64,000 nucleotides of DNA from Valencia hispanica (GCA_963556495.2 OY747702.1:43793180-43857179); one strand, 5' to 3'. Shown: positions 1 through 11,095, counted from the first letter of the stretch. Made by a program: numbers and translations. Notes: generated by a model not told the origin, from the letters alone.

Positions 1-128
1 CTAACTTCTTGTCACTTCATAAACAAAAAAGTATTCTGGTGACACAATTGTGGAGCAAGTGCCATCTGATGCTTTGACTCATAACGTAACAGTGCTGGTT
101 GAAACTAGAGCAGAAATAGCAACATCAG

Positions 129-452
129 GGCGACAGTGGCTCAGGAGTTTGGAGTTCGTCCTGAAAAAGTACCGTTACTGCTCCGTTCGTCTCGGCGTTG
201 GACAAGGTACTTCACCCTCCTTGCCTTGACCTTGTCATGCCTTGCCTACTGGTGGTGGTCAGAAGGCCCAGTGGTGCCAGTGTGTTTAGCAACCTCACTT
301 CTGTCAGTGTGCCCTAGGGCAGCTGTGGCTACAATGTAGCTTACCATCACCAGTGTATGAATGTGACTGTGAATGGGTGAATGACTAAATGTAGTGTGAA
401 GTCCTTAGCACTAGATAAAGCGCAACACAAGTACAGGCCATTTACCATTTTT
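129..452 (+). mobile_element. SINE-like element, tRNA-related head
   Basis: The left end (GCGACAGTGGCTCAGGAG) resembles the degenerate RNA polymerase III A-box head of a widespread fish SINE. The body carries phrases typical of that repeat: a 'caaggtacttcaccctcc' segment, a 'ggtggtggtcagaaggcc' segment, then 'gtgaatgggtgaatgact' and an 'aaagcgcaacacaagtacag' tail. The B box is not well preserved, so the copy is probably old and silent. It contains a 67-codon open frame with no coding meaning. Family identity is from recognition only. Confidence 0.7.
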
Positions 453-910
453 TAACAGTTGCCTAAATGTGCTTTTAAATCCTTCTGTGTGGTGCAGGTT
501 TGTCATGTCTCCAAGCTATTGTGCTCTGTAAGCGTTCCTCCTTATGTCTTCCTCCTAATGGATAGATCGGCAAATAAATATTTGCATCATTGAACTCAAA
601 TTCAAGCTGAAAACTACTCAACTAAAGCCATCACCAGTAACTTTCCACTACTTTCTTGACTTGTTTGTCTTTTTTGCATATGTCTTATCTTCTGATATGG
701 AAAATGATGAAACTATTGTGAGCTTTCAGCCTGAACACAACAGAAAAACAGGTGTTATAGGTTATAAATTGTTGAAGTTATAATTTCGGCTCAGTTAGAC
801 CTTTATGTGTTTGACCTTGACCTTTTTGTCATACCGGCATCAAAATGAGCCCACAGCTAGATCACAGCACGAGGTTCAACATCACAGTAAACAACTCAAA
901 TGTTCTCTAA
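453..910. other. No recognised feature
   Basis: AT-rich single-copy-looking sequence with only short open frames. No repeat family, exon or RNA gene could be recognised. Confidence 0.5.
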
Positions 911-952
911 CAATTCAATTCAAAAATACTTTATTGACCCCAGAGGGAATTT
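911..952 (-). mobile_element. Short retroposon 3' tail
   Basis: The stretch reads, on the minus strand, as 'ccctctggggtcaataaag' followed by a TTTTTGAATTG repeat. This resembles the 3' terminus with polyadenylation signal found on fish LINE or SINE copies. Only about 40 bases are present, so the family cannot be fixed. Confidence 0.45.
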
Positions 953-2140
953 ATACACTCAACCTCTTAAATTTCAGCAGACGATCTCGGGACTCTCTAC
1001 CTTCTTGAGCTGGAAACTCAATTCACTCAAATCTGTCTGTCATAGCAGAAAACAGATTCAATGTGCCATGTCATAAAGAAGTACATTTTTACATTTTTAA
1101 ACATTTACAGCATTTATTAAGGGCTTGGCTAATTCTGTCAAACTATAGCTCCAATTGAGAGCCTTTCAAACTGATTCAGAAGGCTTTTAACAGGCTTTGT
1201 GCAACCAGTTTCAAGGCTGCAAGCAGAGGTTTATTAAAAATCCCTTTCATACCAACAGTTAAGCATTTTTTTCTTCAACATCTTGAAGCAGAAAGCCTGA
1301 GATAATTTGGACTAATTTGTCTGTTTTTATTTCTTTTGTGTTCATTAGGTCTAACTGGGACCTTGTGCAAAATGTTTTGAAGCCATATTGCTCAGCCCTA
1401 GGGGCATATTCTATTTAGCAAACAGAGGTAGGGTTAATATTTGTTAGCTTTCTGCCCTTGTACTGCACACTTCACAATTCTGGTTTATATTTTTGGAATG
1501 ATATTCTTTGCTCTCCTCATCAATTTTTTTTTCTCCCTGGTTATTAATATTTAAGACCACTTCAGAAGAGCAACCAGGAGCAAACTGTAGAGCGTGAAAG
1601 TGAGAGCAAGAAAGAGAAAGACATGAAACATGAAAACGAAGTCTAGGAAAACAGAGGAGGAATTGAATTTAAGGGAAGTGACATATTTGGGTGGTAATAT
1701 TTGGGTCGATGGCCACATTCTTTTGCTGGCAATGGCCAACAGGAAGCAGATATGACATGTTCTCGAGAGAATGCAAACTGGTTCAATAGGTCACCCATAT
1801 GCAGAAATTCGACACACTGCTGACCAGCTGCTCCCAGCACGCTTTTAGAGTCATCCATTTTTTTACCAAACCACTTTAAATGTCTGTGTAACATAATTTC
1901 ATAGATTTTTTCATTTTTATGTAAAGGTTCAGTTACTGCCAAAGAGTAAAACTGTGCCAGAATAAAACATTTTTTTTCAAACTGCTATTGGGAAACAGAT
2001 TAGTCTATATAGTCTTTCTTTACGCTCCTCAATGAGGTGAAACAGTTGGAGTGAGGAGAAAAACAAAAAACTGAATCATATCAGAGGACTGTAAAACATT
2101 TAAAGCAACACTGTCTTCTTTAGTTGTCCTCAACAATGCC
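953..2140. other. No recognised feature
   Basis: AT-rich sequence with several poly-T runs. Short minus-strand open frames at 1551-1942 overlap each other and show no family signature or plausible splice context. Nothing is supported here. Confidence 0.5.
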
Positions 2141-2775
2141 TTGCAAAAAATAAGTACTCCCTGAACTTTTTTACACGGCATTATTGTCAACTATCTTAGG
2201 TGCAGCATAAACCCAAACGCAGACATAGGTAAGGTGTAATGATGATTTATTAAGATGATGATGGCTAGAGTGGAGCGATGAAAACAAGACACCAGATTGA
2301 CAGGAACGAGCTTAGAAGAAACAGTATCTGGAGACATCAATGATCAGACAGGGAGTGAGAGGTGTGAAGGGCATAAATACACAGAAGGAAATGAGGATCA
2401 GGTGTGGCAGATTTGAGTCAGTTGCAGACAGGGAGTGAGCAGGGTGGACTGTGGATGGCTCTGACAATTATGCTGTGGGGATGCTTTCCTTCAGCAGGAA
2501 AAGGCAAGCTGGTCAGAGTTGATGCGAAGATGCATTGAGCTAAATACAAGACGATCCTGGAAGTAAGATTGTTAGAAACCACAGAAGGCTTAAATCTGGA
2601 GAGGGGATCCACCTTCCAGCAGGGCAACGACTCCATCAAATCTTACTGAATTTGAGCTAGTTTGCCAAGAAGAATAACCTAGATCCACAATGCTGGTAGA
2701 GACCTACACCAAATGCTGCTGTAATTGTAGCTGATCTACAAAGTCTTTACTCTGAGCTAAGTATAAATCTATGCC
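2141..2775 (+). mobile_element. Decayed Tc1-like transposon with internal deletion
   Basis: A Tc1-type terminal motif (TTGCAAAAAATAAGTACTCC followed by CTGAACTTTTT) lies at 2141-2172. From about 2468 the plus strand matches the DDE transposase region of a common fish Tc1 family: 'tatgctgtggggatgctt' (LWGC motif region), 'ttcagcaggaaaaggcaag', and 'tggtcagagttgatgcgaag'. After 'cagggcaacgactcc' the text jumps to 'gaatttgagctagtttgcc', so the stretch with the DLNPIE-like motif is missing. Bases of about 2195-2440 do not fit Tc1 and look like a separate insertion. No right-hand inverted repeat was found. Non-functional. Confidence 0.7.
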
Positions 2776-4519
2776 ATACCTTTCACATAAATGTTCAGGA
2801 AAACCTTTGAAAACCATGTGTCTTTTTCCTTCCACCTTCCAACATTGTGTTGGCTTCTCTGATAAAGTCCCAACAAAAAGCAACATGCCACGACATTCAC
2901 AGGGCATGAATGCTTCGCAAAGCACTTTGCAAAGCACGGATATATTGGCATTGCTTCTGACAAGGTACATCTCTTCATGGAAATAGTATTCCTGATTGCC
3001 ACTCGGCTGAGGATAATGAATAAGGCTCCAAGGATAATTGGCCTCTACACTATCTTAACTCAGTCAAGCATCTGTGGGTTGGGCTAAAGAAACTGTCCAT
3101 AGACAGTGCTCACATGCTATACTGTAAAACTTAGCTGGAGATCAAAATAATGTCTAATGAAAGTGGAAACTAATTATTTTTTTCTAGGAAAACCTTAAAA
3201 TCTTGATTCCCAGCTCCAGTCAGCAGATTCTGATTGACCTCGATGGCTGGAACAATGATAACTAGCTGTTCGTTGCACTATGAATTGATAAGCCCCCATC
3301 ACCTCCATCTTCGCACTGCAGCAGTTTTGACTGCAGCATCTTTGGAATAATGTAGGCAGAAGCTGCTATTTCTTCTCCCCACTTGGTGCTGAGGAGCTGC
3401 AGGGCTGTGGATGGTAATTGGTTGGATTGGAGGTTCAGTCAGCTGGAGGAAGAGGGTTTTGCCGGTAGTAATAACCGCATCTTTCCCTTGCAACTCAGCC
3501 TGCATACATCACAGAGTCAAATTTAAATAATTCATCAGCATGTTGTAGGTTTATTTTGTCAAAGCAGCCAAAGACAGGATGAAGGGAAGAGTTTGAGTGT
3601 GAGGGGAAAGAGAAAGCAATGAACTCTTGGGAAAAGATCAACTAATAGTAGTTGTCAGAAACTTATCCAACATCCATCACGGGTAATTACGTTTATGACA
3701 CACAGACGGCACAACATGTTGTTTTAGAAATTAATAGGAGTAGGATCTAAATATAGAGCAATGTCTCAAAATTACACCCGATTTTTTATGGATATCCAAA
3801 TCAACATATTTCTGATTCTCTTTTCGAATCTCTTTGGCTGCTCTCTCAGTGTATAATTACCTCGATGTGTAAGAGGTATTTCAAACATGGGGGATCTTCT
3901 CTTTCTTTTTGGTATTCACTTATGGAAAGGATACTCGGTATGAATCCTTTTAATCACAGAGTCTGTGCGTGAACATTTAGGTCAGCCCCTGTGTAGTTAG
4001 GACGGCTTCAATGCCCTGCAGCCACCACCTCTGTTGTGAGATGCACCACCCACTCAAGAGGAGCAACAGAAAATAGGAACATTTTGCTTCACCCTTCTTT
4101 TTTCTATTTTTCTTTACAGTTTATTTCAATTCAAAAGCTTTCTCACTTGTACTTTTGCTTTCTAACATGACATTTTCTTACATTAATGACAACCAAACCC
4201 TCCTAGCAGCTATGCTTGTCTCTCCTTTACAGTTAATTCTGTCCTACTTTAAAAGATTGTATTATAAAACTTCTTGCATCGAAACCAGCTTTGTGTTTTT
4301 CATGTATGACAGCCACCCTCTGGGACTTGTCTCATACCCTTCATCAAATTTGTAAAACACTTCCTACTTTTGAAGATCCAAGAAGCTGTAGCTTTTGTCT
4401 TTGTCTAAATTGCTGACAGAAATTCATTGAGCTTAAAGTGATTTGTTAAAAAAAATAAAATAAAAAAATCCCTCTAATGTTATCTTCATCCTGATTTCCT
4501 CACTCACAATGAGCCAACG
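2776..4519. other. No recognised feature
   Basis: AT-rich sequence with overlapping short open frames on both strands at 2704-3002 and one at 3299-3505. None carries a recognisable domain. No repeat family is recognised. Confidence 0.5.
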
Positions 4520-4830
4520 TCTTCTTTTTTAGGCCGCAAACATTTATGGTGTTCTATCCAGATATGATTTTCCGGCAGGGTTTCTGCTTCTTCGTGCTTC
4601 ACTGTCTTGGAGGCCTTCTTTAAACAGAATCCTGCTGAGACAGCCGCTGGATCTTCCTTTTCAGAGAAGCTGACATTCAGTCATGTCTCGCAGGCTCATG
4701 GCTACCTCTCCGGGGAGGCTGAGAGAAACAAAAGCCCAATGCAGTACGGATCCAGACAAAACCAGCCTCTGCGGATTGGTTCTGGCTTCCCTGCTGTGGT
4801 ACACCGACACGGCTATGGAGATAACTGACA
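4520..4830 (+). other. GC-rich open stretch, possible exon (weak)
   Basis: This interval is visibly richer in G+C than its surroundings. A pyrimidine tract ending in TTTTTTAG at about 4521-4532 could act as a splice acceptor. The frame starting at 4533 stays open for about 50 codons, and a second frame is open from 4568 to 4828 (GSSFSEKLTFSHVSQAHGY within it). Neither frame matches a family I recognise, and the minus strand is also open over 4661-4939. That argues for composition rather than selection. It could be a lineage-specific exon, an untranslated exon or an unrecognised repeat. Confidence 0.15.
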
Positions 4831-5211
4831 GCCTCCTCTTCCTCACCAGAAATATGATGAAAGGATCATATCCATATGGAAGACATAACAAAATGAATGA
4901 TTGATGGGGAAATTTGAGATTGGTTTTATCTGATCTCAAATTAAGATATTGTGAAAAACATCAAAAGGTTTTGTCACTCATTTCCGATTCATTACACATA
5001 GTGAAATATTTCAAACCTTTAGTTTAAGTAATTTTTATGATTATAGCTTGTAGATAAGGAAAACTATAAATTCAGTGTTTCAGAAAATGTTGGGTTAAAT
5101 ATTGGAAACTCATGGTGTCACACCTAATCAGCTAACTAACTCAAAACACCTGCAAAGGTTTCCTGAGCCTCTAAATGGTCCCAGTCTGGGTCAGTAGCCT
5201 TCACAATCGCG

Positions 5212-5920
5212 GTGAAGACTGCTGTCTTTGACACCCTCCATATGGAAGAGAAGCCACAACAGGCCATTACCAAAGAAGCTGGTTGTTCACAGATTGCTGT
5301 ATCCAAACATATTCATAGAAAGTTGAGTGGAAGAACAAACTGTGGTAGGAAAAGGAGCACCAGCAACAGTGATAATTGCAACCTTGAGAGAATTGTCAAA
5401 CAAAATCAAGAATTTAGGGGAATTTCACAAGGAGTGAACAGAGGCTGGAGTCACGTCTAGAGGCTGAGGCTCAGACAAGTTTTACACATAGGCTACAAGC
5501 GTCTTACCTGGGATGAGGGGGGAAAAAACTGGGCTGTTGTACAGTGGTCCAAAGTCCTCTTTTCAGATGAAAGTAACGTTTGCATTTCATTTGGAAATCA
5601 AGGTCCCAGTGTTTGGAGGAAGTGGAGCGGCACAAAATCTACGTAGCATCAGTGATGATTTGGGGTCCCATGTCATCTGCTGGTGTTGGTCCACTGTGTT
5701 GTACCCCACACTGAACCCCACACTCAACGCACCCATCTACCAGGAAATCTGGTAGATGGGTGCACTTCATGCTTCCTTCTGCTGAAAAGCTTAATGGAGA
5801 TGCTTATTTTGTTTTCCAGCAAGACTTGGCACCTGCCCACACTGCCAAAGGTACCAAAAGCTGGTTCAATGACCACGGTGTTACTGTGCTTGATTGGCCA
5901 GCAACCTCGTTTGACCTGAA
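5212..5920 (+). pseudogene. Tc1 transposase pseudogene
   Basis: This is the remnant of a DDE transposase that would bind the Tc1 inverted repeats and cut and paste the element. The first segment (5212-5457, 82 codons) holds the N-terminal helix-turn-helix region with CSQIAVSKHIHRKLSGR and CGRKRSTSN, typical of fish Tc1. A frameshift follows. About 5550-5640 encodes LFSDESNVCISFGNQGPS, which carries the first catalytic aspartate (SDES), then a stop. About 5815-5920 encodes FQQDLAPAHTAKGTKSWF, with the second catalytic aspartate (QQD), and continues to LDWPATSFDLNS. The usual NPIENLW motif with the third acidic residue is absent and unrelated sequence takes its place. At least three frame breaks are needed to read it, so no product is expected. 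Confidence 0.9.
5729..5763. repeat. Perfect 15-bp inverted repeat inside the Tc1 copy
   Basis: GCACCCATCTACCAG (5729-5743) is followed after five bases (GAAAT) by its exact reverse complement (5749-5763). In related fish Tc1 elements the right arm, as I recall it, reads differently. The hairpin therefore probably arose locally in this copy. Confidence 0.85.
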
Positions 5921-6344
5921 CAGCGTAGGTTTTCTATAGGGTTCAGGTTAGGAGAAACATGACAGAACCCAGAACCAACAACATAGATGAGGTGAAGGGC
6001 TGCTATCAAAGCAACTTAGGCTTCCATTACATTCCATTACACCTCAGCAGGACCACAGGCTGATCACGTCCATGCCACATCACAATGATGCAGAAGGAGC
6101 TTCGTCCCAATGTTGACAGCATAGAGATGAACATTTGTTTAAAAAAAGTCCCTACCTTATCTAACTTTCACATTTTCTGAGACACTGAATTTGGGGTTTT
6201 CATTATCATTAAGCCATAATCATCACTCTCTGTAATGAATCTATACATTATTTTTTTTCACTTTCTAAAGTAAAGAAAAACGTCTACACAATATTCAAAT
6301 TTTTTATGTACCTGTATAACTCTGAAGGAAAAAGAAGACATGAG

Positions 6345-6545
6345 CACTGAAAGAGAGTATTAATTAGAGAAGCAGCCCATAGTAACTGGAGGAGCTCCAG
6401 ACATTCACAGCTCGGGTGGGAGAATCTGTTGACAGGACCGCTTTTAGTCAACAACTTCACAAATCTGAGCTTTGTTGAAAAGTTGAAAGAAAAAAAACAT
6501 GAGAGAAGACATGAGAACCCCTGTTTGCAGTATTTTTGTTTTTGT
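6345..6545 (+). mobile_element. Tc1-like fragment (N-terminal transposase region)
   Basis: Bases 6357-6475 read as the plus strand of a second fish Tc1 family: 'ttaattagagaagcagccca', 'tagtaactggaggagctcc', 'cacagctcgggtgggagaat' and 'cttcacaaatctgagc'. In intact members these encode the linker between the paired helix-turn-helix domain and the catalytic core. The fragment continues weakly to about 6535. It lacks both termini and is interrupted by stops. Confidence 0.75.
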
Positions 6546-7372
6546 TATTTTTCTGCATTGTTCCAAAGAAGTTTTCCTCATCTGTCTTCTCATATAGCAT
6601 CCCTAGTCTGCTCCTGGTGGATTATACATTTACTGATTATGCACCAAATGTTCATGTTTTGTTCATGAGCGTTCTGTAGGTTTGTTGCTTCTGTCGATTC
6701 ACTGATCAGCCTTAATATTATGATCACTGTCAGGTGATTTAACACTCATCCTCTTGTTCATGTGCATCATGCTGTCTTAAAATCCGGAATGTGGCAAACA
6801 TCGCCATGACACATACCTCTTATCTAAACATTTTTACAGATCAGTCTTACAAGGAACAGGAAAAGGTAGGGCCCTGTTTTAGCAGGATGGCATTGTGCTT
6901 AAAAGAAACTGCCTACAAATAATTCAAAGAAATTGACAAAGTGTGATTTGTTCTCATAAGTCAGTCCAAAGAAATCTCCACAGAGGCCAAAGAAACTGTT
7001 GGTTGTGTCTTTGCTCTGACCACTAGATATGTTTCGGTGGGAGAAGTGGAGATGACCCATAATGCCAACAATAAAATAGTAGTTATGATAATGGCGGGAT
7101 GCGGGACTAAAGTGCAAAACTCAAAAGGCACAAAGCTTCCTGCTCAATGCAAATTATTGTTTGCTTTAACCAGAAAAGAAAAACATTTCACTGCATGACG
7201 AGGAAACCTTGCTAAACTGGCATAGACACTGAGTTAATAAGACGGGCTAACAAAACTATAATACATCTGACAGAGAGCAACTAAAGAGAAGAACAATGCT
7301 ATACAGACATAATGAAGGACGAATCGAAATCCTACTTAAGAGCAGGTGTGCACTGGAAGAAATAATTGGTAT

Positions 7373-7373
<1 letters not shown>
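6546..7373. other. No recognised feature
   Basis: AT-rich sequence. A 72-codon minus-strand open frame at 6899-7117 has no recognisable motif. Nothing else is supported. Confidence 0.5.

Positions 7374-7420
<47 letters not shown>
7374..7420. repeat. (GT)n microsatellite
   Basis: An uninterrupted GT dinucleotide tract of about 23 units. Confidence 0.98.
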
Positions 7421-7423
<3 letters not shown>

Positions 7424-7684
7424 CTTGTTTAGCTATCCTATTTAGGACCTCCTTTGGCATATTCGCTAAGCTTCTGAAGACCGATGGACCTTATAGGGAC
7501 CAAAGCCTGGTCCTAATATGGCGGATCCCATTTTTTAGGGTTAGGGTTTAGGTTTAGAGGTATGGTGTGAATTATGTTTTGGTTAAGGTTAAGGTTAGGA
7601 GTGGTTTAGGTTTAGCCATAAATGCAGCTATTAAAATTAATGGGAGTCAATAAAAACGTCCTAATATGGGTAGAAATACAGACT
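7421..7684 (+). repeat. Interspersed repeat with telomere-like core
   Basis: Between two (GT)n tracts sits a segment beginning 'atacttgtttagctatccta' and containing 'tagggaccaaagcctggtcc'. It then has a run of TTAGGG-like units (TTTTTAGGGTTAGGGTTTAG at 7533-7552) and further GGTTAAGG and GGTTTAGG variants to about 7613. I recognise this as a dispersed fish repeat. The telomere-like units are internal and degenerate, so they do not indicate a chromosome end. Confidence 0.6.
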
Positions 7685-7888
7685 TGTGTGTGTGTGTGTG
7701 TGTGCAAGTGTGTGTGCATGGTTGTTTGTCCTGTGTGTCTCTGTGTTGCCCTGCGATGGACTGTCGACCTGTCCAGGGTGTACTCCGCCTCTCGCAAGAG
7801 GAATGCTGGAGAAAGGCACCAGTCCCCTGCAACCCTACAGAGAATGGATGGGTTTAGATAATGGATGGATGGATGGATGGATGGATAA
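7685..7888 (+). mobile_element. L2/Maui-type LINE (or V-SINE) 3' tail
   Basis: After a short (GT)n run, the sequence carries the hallmark 3' tail shared by fish L2/Maui-like LINEs and SINEs that borrow it: 'ctgtgttgccctgcgatgga', 'ctgtcgacctgtccaggg', 'caccagtcccctgcaaccc', ending in (GGAT)n at 7862-7887. In such elements the tail is the recognition site for the LINE reverse transcriptase. No reverse transcriptase coding sequence is present, so this is a severely 5'-truncated or SINE-type copy. Confidence 0.8.
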
Positions 7889-8236
7889 CAAAACCCTTTT
7901 TGCTAAATAACCAGACCTCACTTTGCTTCACTAATCACAGAAACAGGGAAACTAAGTCTTCACTAGCCTCCTGCAACACACATGCTGGCCAAGTGGCGAT
8001 GAAACCAGCTCCACTCTCAGCTTCACATTCTGCTCGTCAGAGGGAGAGTGGAACCAGCTGTGCCCACCTGGCTGACCAAACTCAACAGCAACAAAAAAAA
8101 CTAAGGGGAGAAGGTTTCCCTTACATTAAGATATTGTTGCATGTAACAAGTGGAATGTACATTATTTCCACTAACAATAAATGAATATAAAAGTTGTGGT
8201 ATCTGGCCCCTTCCTATTGTGTCAAAGCTCCCCTTA
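7889..8236. other. No recognised feature
   Basis: A 107-codon plus-strand frame runs from the GGAT repeat at 7861 through this interval to 8184. It begins in repeat sequence and has no motif, so I do not treat it as a gene. Confidence 0.5.
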
Positions 8237-8565
8237 AGGCCTGGTTCACATAGCAAGACCACAAGTGGTGATAAATAAATCATGGATATAACAGTTTTTG
8301 TTCAACAGTGTGTGGTGTGTGGCCACACGGCAATGACAATTGCCACACATGAACATACCCAGGTCAGACGGGAAAGCTCGCAAAACTTCCCGAGATCAAA
8401 AGTGACTTCAGACTAAATACAACAGGGCGGACGAGGAGGAAGGCAGACTAGACACTTCTAAGGTGTATCGTAAGTCACTTGTCACAGTTCGTTTGACTAT
8501 TCCCGATTTGTGATCGGAGCGGTACCAACGTCCTTCCCAGCAGACCAGAGCACTCGAAAACAGCC
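8237..8565. repeat. Interspersed repeat related to 58.2-58.6 kb
   Basis: The left end reads GGCCTGGTTCACATAGCAAG, whose inverse is close to the CCATGTGAACCAGACCTT at 58620-58637. The segment TTGTGATCGGAGCGGT at 8508-8523 recurs with one change (TTGTGATCGGAGCAGT) near 58460, and the match continues through an ACGTCCTTCC block in both. This points to a dispersed, probably non-autonomous DNA element with terminal inverted repeats. The right end of this copy was not located. Confidence 0.5.
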
Positions 8566-8606
8566 CAAATCCCAAATTTCTCTTTGGATTTCCATTTAGT
8601 TCTTAG

Positions 8607-8846
8607 CTCTAGATCACAAGTGTCAAACTCCAGTCCTCAAGGGCCGGTCTCCTGAAACTTTTAGACATGTCTGTTTTAACACACCTGAATCAAATAATTA
8701 GGAAATCATCAGGACCCTGTAGAACCTAACTGCCCGGTGAGAAGGCAATTTAACCATTTGATTCGGGTGTGCTGGACCAGGAACACATTTAAAGGTTGCA
8801 TGACACTCGCCCTTGAGGACTGGAGTTTGACACCCCTGCTCTAGAT
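8607..8846. mobile_element. hAT MITE 1 with 8-bp TSD
   Basis: The element occupies 8615-8838 (224 bp). Its ends are inverted repeats: the left starts CACAAG and the right, reverse-complemented, starts CAGGGG. Both then share 24 identical bases beginning TGTCAAACTCCAGTCC. It is bracketed by the exact octamer CTCTAGAT at 8607-8614 and 8839-8846. An 8-bp TSD of nTCTAGAn type with CA...TG ends is characteristic of hAT (Charlie-like) elements. It has no coding capacity and would need a transposase in trans. A related element lies at 57742-57964. Confidence 0.92.
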
Positions 8847-9432
8847 TAGAGGTCCCCAACCCCTGGGACCAGTACCGGGTCGTGGGTCATTTGCTACCAG
8901 GCCACAGGCCTCACAGAAAAAATAAACAACTTACAGTATTTCTGCTTGATTTATTATTCAAATCTAAACTGTATTTTATTTTGAAAAATGGCCGGATTCT
9001 CTGGGTCACGTCCAGGTTTTACTGACTCTTGAGACAATGAAGCTTTTGAAACTGCCCTAGATGGGACCGTCTCGTTTACAAAGAAACACCCACTGATTCA
9101 TTGAGTTGTATTTTTGTGCACTTTATATTTGTTTTTGTGCTAAATCTTATTTTAAAGGCATGTTTAAACGTTACTATAGCGGCCAGAGGGCGTTAGGGGC
9201 AGAAAGGATGTTACTCATGTTGTTGGCAGGATGATACGGGATGCTGCAGATAAAATTATAAGTAGACAATGGATTTACATTTATTATTATACTTAAAAAT
9301 AGCATGATTTTTATGGCAGTCTTTTTTTGGTTCTTTTTTTATTTTTTGCATCTATCCGCCAGTCTATGTGAAGATGATCTGAAATTAAACCGGTCCATGA
9401 TGAAATTAAGGTTGGGAACCACTGCTCTAGAT
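8847..9432. mobile_element. hAT non-autonomous element 2, abutting MITE 1
   Basis: The element occupies 8847-9424 (578 bp). The left terminus TAGAGGTCCCCAACC is an imperfect inverse of the right terminus GGTTGGGAACCACTG. It is flanked by CTCTAGAT on the left (8839-8846, shared with MITE 1) and on the right (9425-9432). Two insertions therefore used the same hAT octamer, leaving three copies of it. The interior has no transposase. Confidence 0.88.
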
Positions 9433-11095
9433 CGTTGTTCTGAAACCAACAGAAAGACTGGTTCAGTTTGTAACTAACAACTTTTTCAGCAATTCTTTTT
9501 GTGATTAAGTGGCACTAATGGATGCTTTTCCTACTGTAATGCAGATAGACATATATGCAATTCAATGACATTCGCTACATGGGATTTACAGCACTGTCTC
9601 ACTAACAATTCTCATATAACTCAAATCTAAAAGTCATAACTCATAAGTCGCTAATTACATTTTCAGTCACAAACAAAAACCCACGTTGCTCTTGGAGCTT
9701 TTCCAAATGGCATGTTAGGTTTTATTTTTTCATAACTGCATTATAGTGAAGAGGATCATGCTTCACCAACAGAATTGGCCCAATTTTTACAATGTAAAAT
9801 TTCCAGAATAAGCTGCATCATAATGACTAAAAAGCATCCAGTACCCCTCATATCCTTGAGATGCAAAGAAAATCAATACTCAAGAATAATACAAATGTAT
9901 CTGCAGGCTGTATGAACAATGTTTAACTGTCCTGTCTTATAGTGAAACAGCTAATATCATTTAGGCAGTAATGAAGACAATACATCTGATCAATAGTCAG
10001 ACTGAGATACTTTTACTGTGAGTGGGATTGCTTTGCACTGACTCCCTGTTTGACCTGTAATGAATACAAACCTCTAAGTAAAATTAAATAAAACAAACAC
10101 TAAAGTCAATGAGAGAAAACAAATGAGGCTTCATTAGACCTGCAGGTTTAATCTGTGTGTGACAGATAGCTGTATGGAGAGGTTTTTAATTGACTTTGAC
10201 GTGTGTGCTGGTTTATTGTTCCTAAAATAAAAAAAATCTAGCTTTTTGATTAATAAAAGCAATTGCATTTGGACTACGTTGTTGGAAGCCTTTAAGGAAA
10301 ACATCCTACGTTTTCTTTTTAATTATTAAGCTTCATAAAAGTTTGCCATAAATCCTCTGAAGCTTAGAATCTTTCTTACCCAATCACACGCTCCTCCAGA
10401 CTTTCAGGGTGTTGAGAGCGAAAGTCACATAATGAGTTTGCTTGTTGCAATACAATGAAAACAGGAGACTCTAATGGAATGATGGCAAATGACACTAGGG
10501 GAATTGCAATATTGCTCCTCCTGTGACACCAGTGAGGAATTGCACCAATAAAAATAGTTAATGGGAGCACATGTTGGAGCATGTAGAGGCCCGGCCTTCC
10601 CACACAACACAGAGCTGTTTGTCCATCCATAAAACAGAGGAAATGGTGAAACGTGTTGGGCTCTCACTTGGAGGACTTACGTGACTCCAAGGATGTTCGA
10701 ACAAGACGACAACAACGGAGGGAGCAATAACTGCAAAAACACAAGTGAAGTTTCCCCTGGTGCTCGTTTTACCCATCCTGGTCTCTATGGCAACCACAGG
10801 TTTTGAAACAAACCGTTGCACAGAAAGAGCTACTCCGTGCAAATACAAACGCAGAGTAAAACATTCTATAGTTCTTGACATTTTTTACAATTATAATTTC
10901 TATTTACATGGATATGAACACATATAGGGCGGCGAAAATAAGAATTCATCACATTAGTGTTTTTCACACTAAATATATTTCTAATACAGTAATTTATATG
11001 AAAATTTTGGGAACAACCCAAGTAGTCATAAATCAAAACAAATCGTTTAGTAAATTATACGTAATAAAGGGCAACACAGGTACAGGAAATAAACA
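9433..11095. other. No recognised feature
   Basis: About 1.7 kb of AT-rich sequence. Overlapping minus-strand open frames at 10376-10881 (up to 107 codons) share no motif with known families. Three overlapping frames in one interval suggest chance. Confidence 0.5.

Larger units (their letters stand above)
5095..6130 (+). mobile_element. Tc1-like DNA transposon, decayed
   Basis: A near-complete body of a Tc1 element on the plus strand. The 5' non-coding part 'gctaactaactcaaaacacc' leads into a transposase reading frame from about 5212. The coding remnant is described separately. The 3' part 'cacatcacaatgatgcagaa' to about 6130 resembles the end of the transposase gene and adjoining sequence. 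Clear inverted terminal repeats flanked by TA were not identified, so the exact ends are uncertain. The copy is old, with many frameshifts and stops. Confidence 0.88.

Noticed and set aside
129..200. Functional tRNA gene
   Set aside because: Only an A-box-like head of a SINE is seen. No cloverleaf or intact B box could be made.
7533..7615. Chromosome end (telomere)
   Set aside because: TTAGGG-like units are few, degenerate and flanked on both sides by ordinary interspersed repeats.
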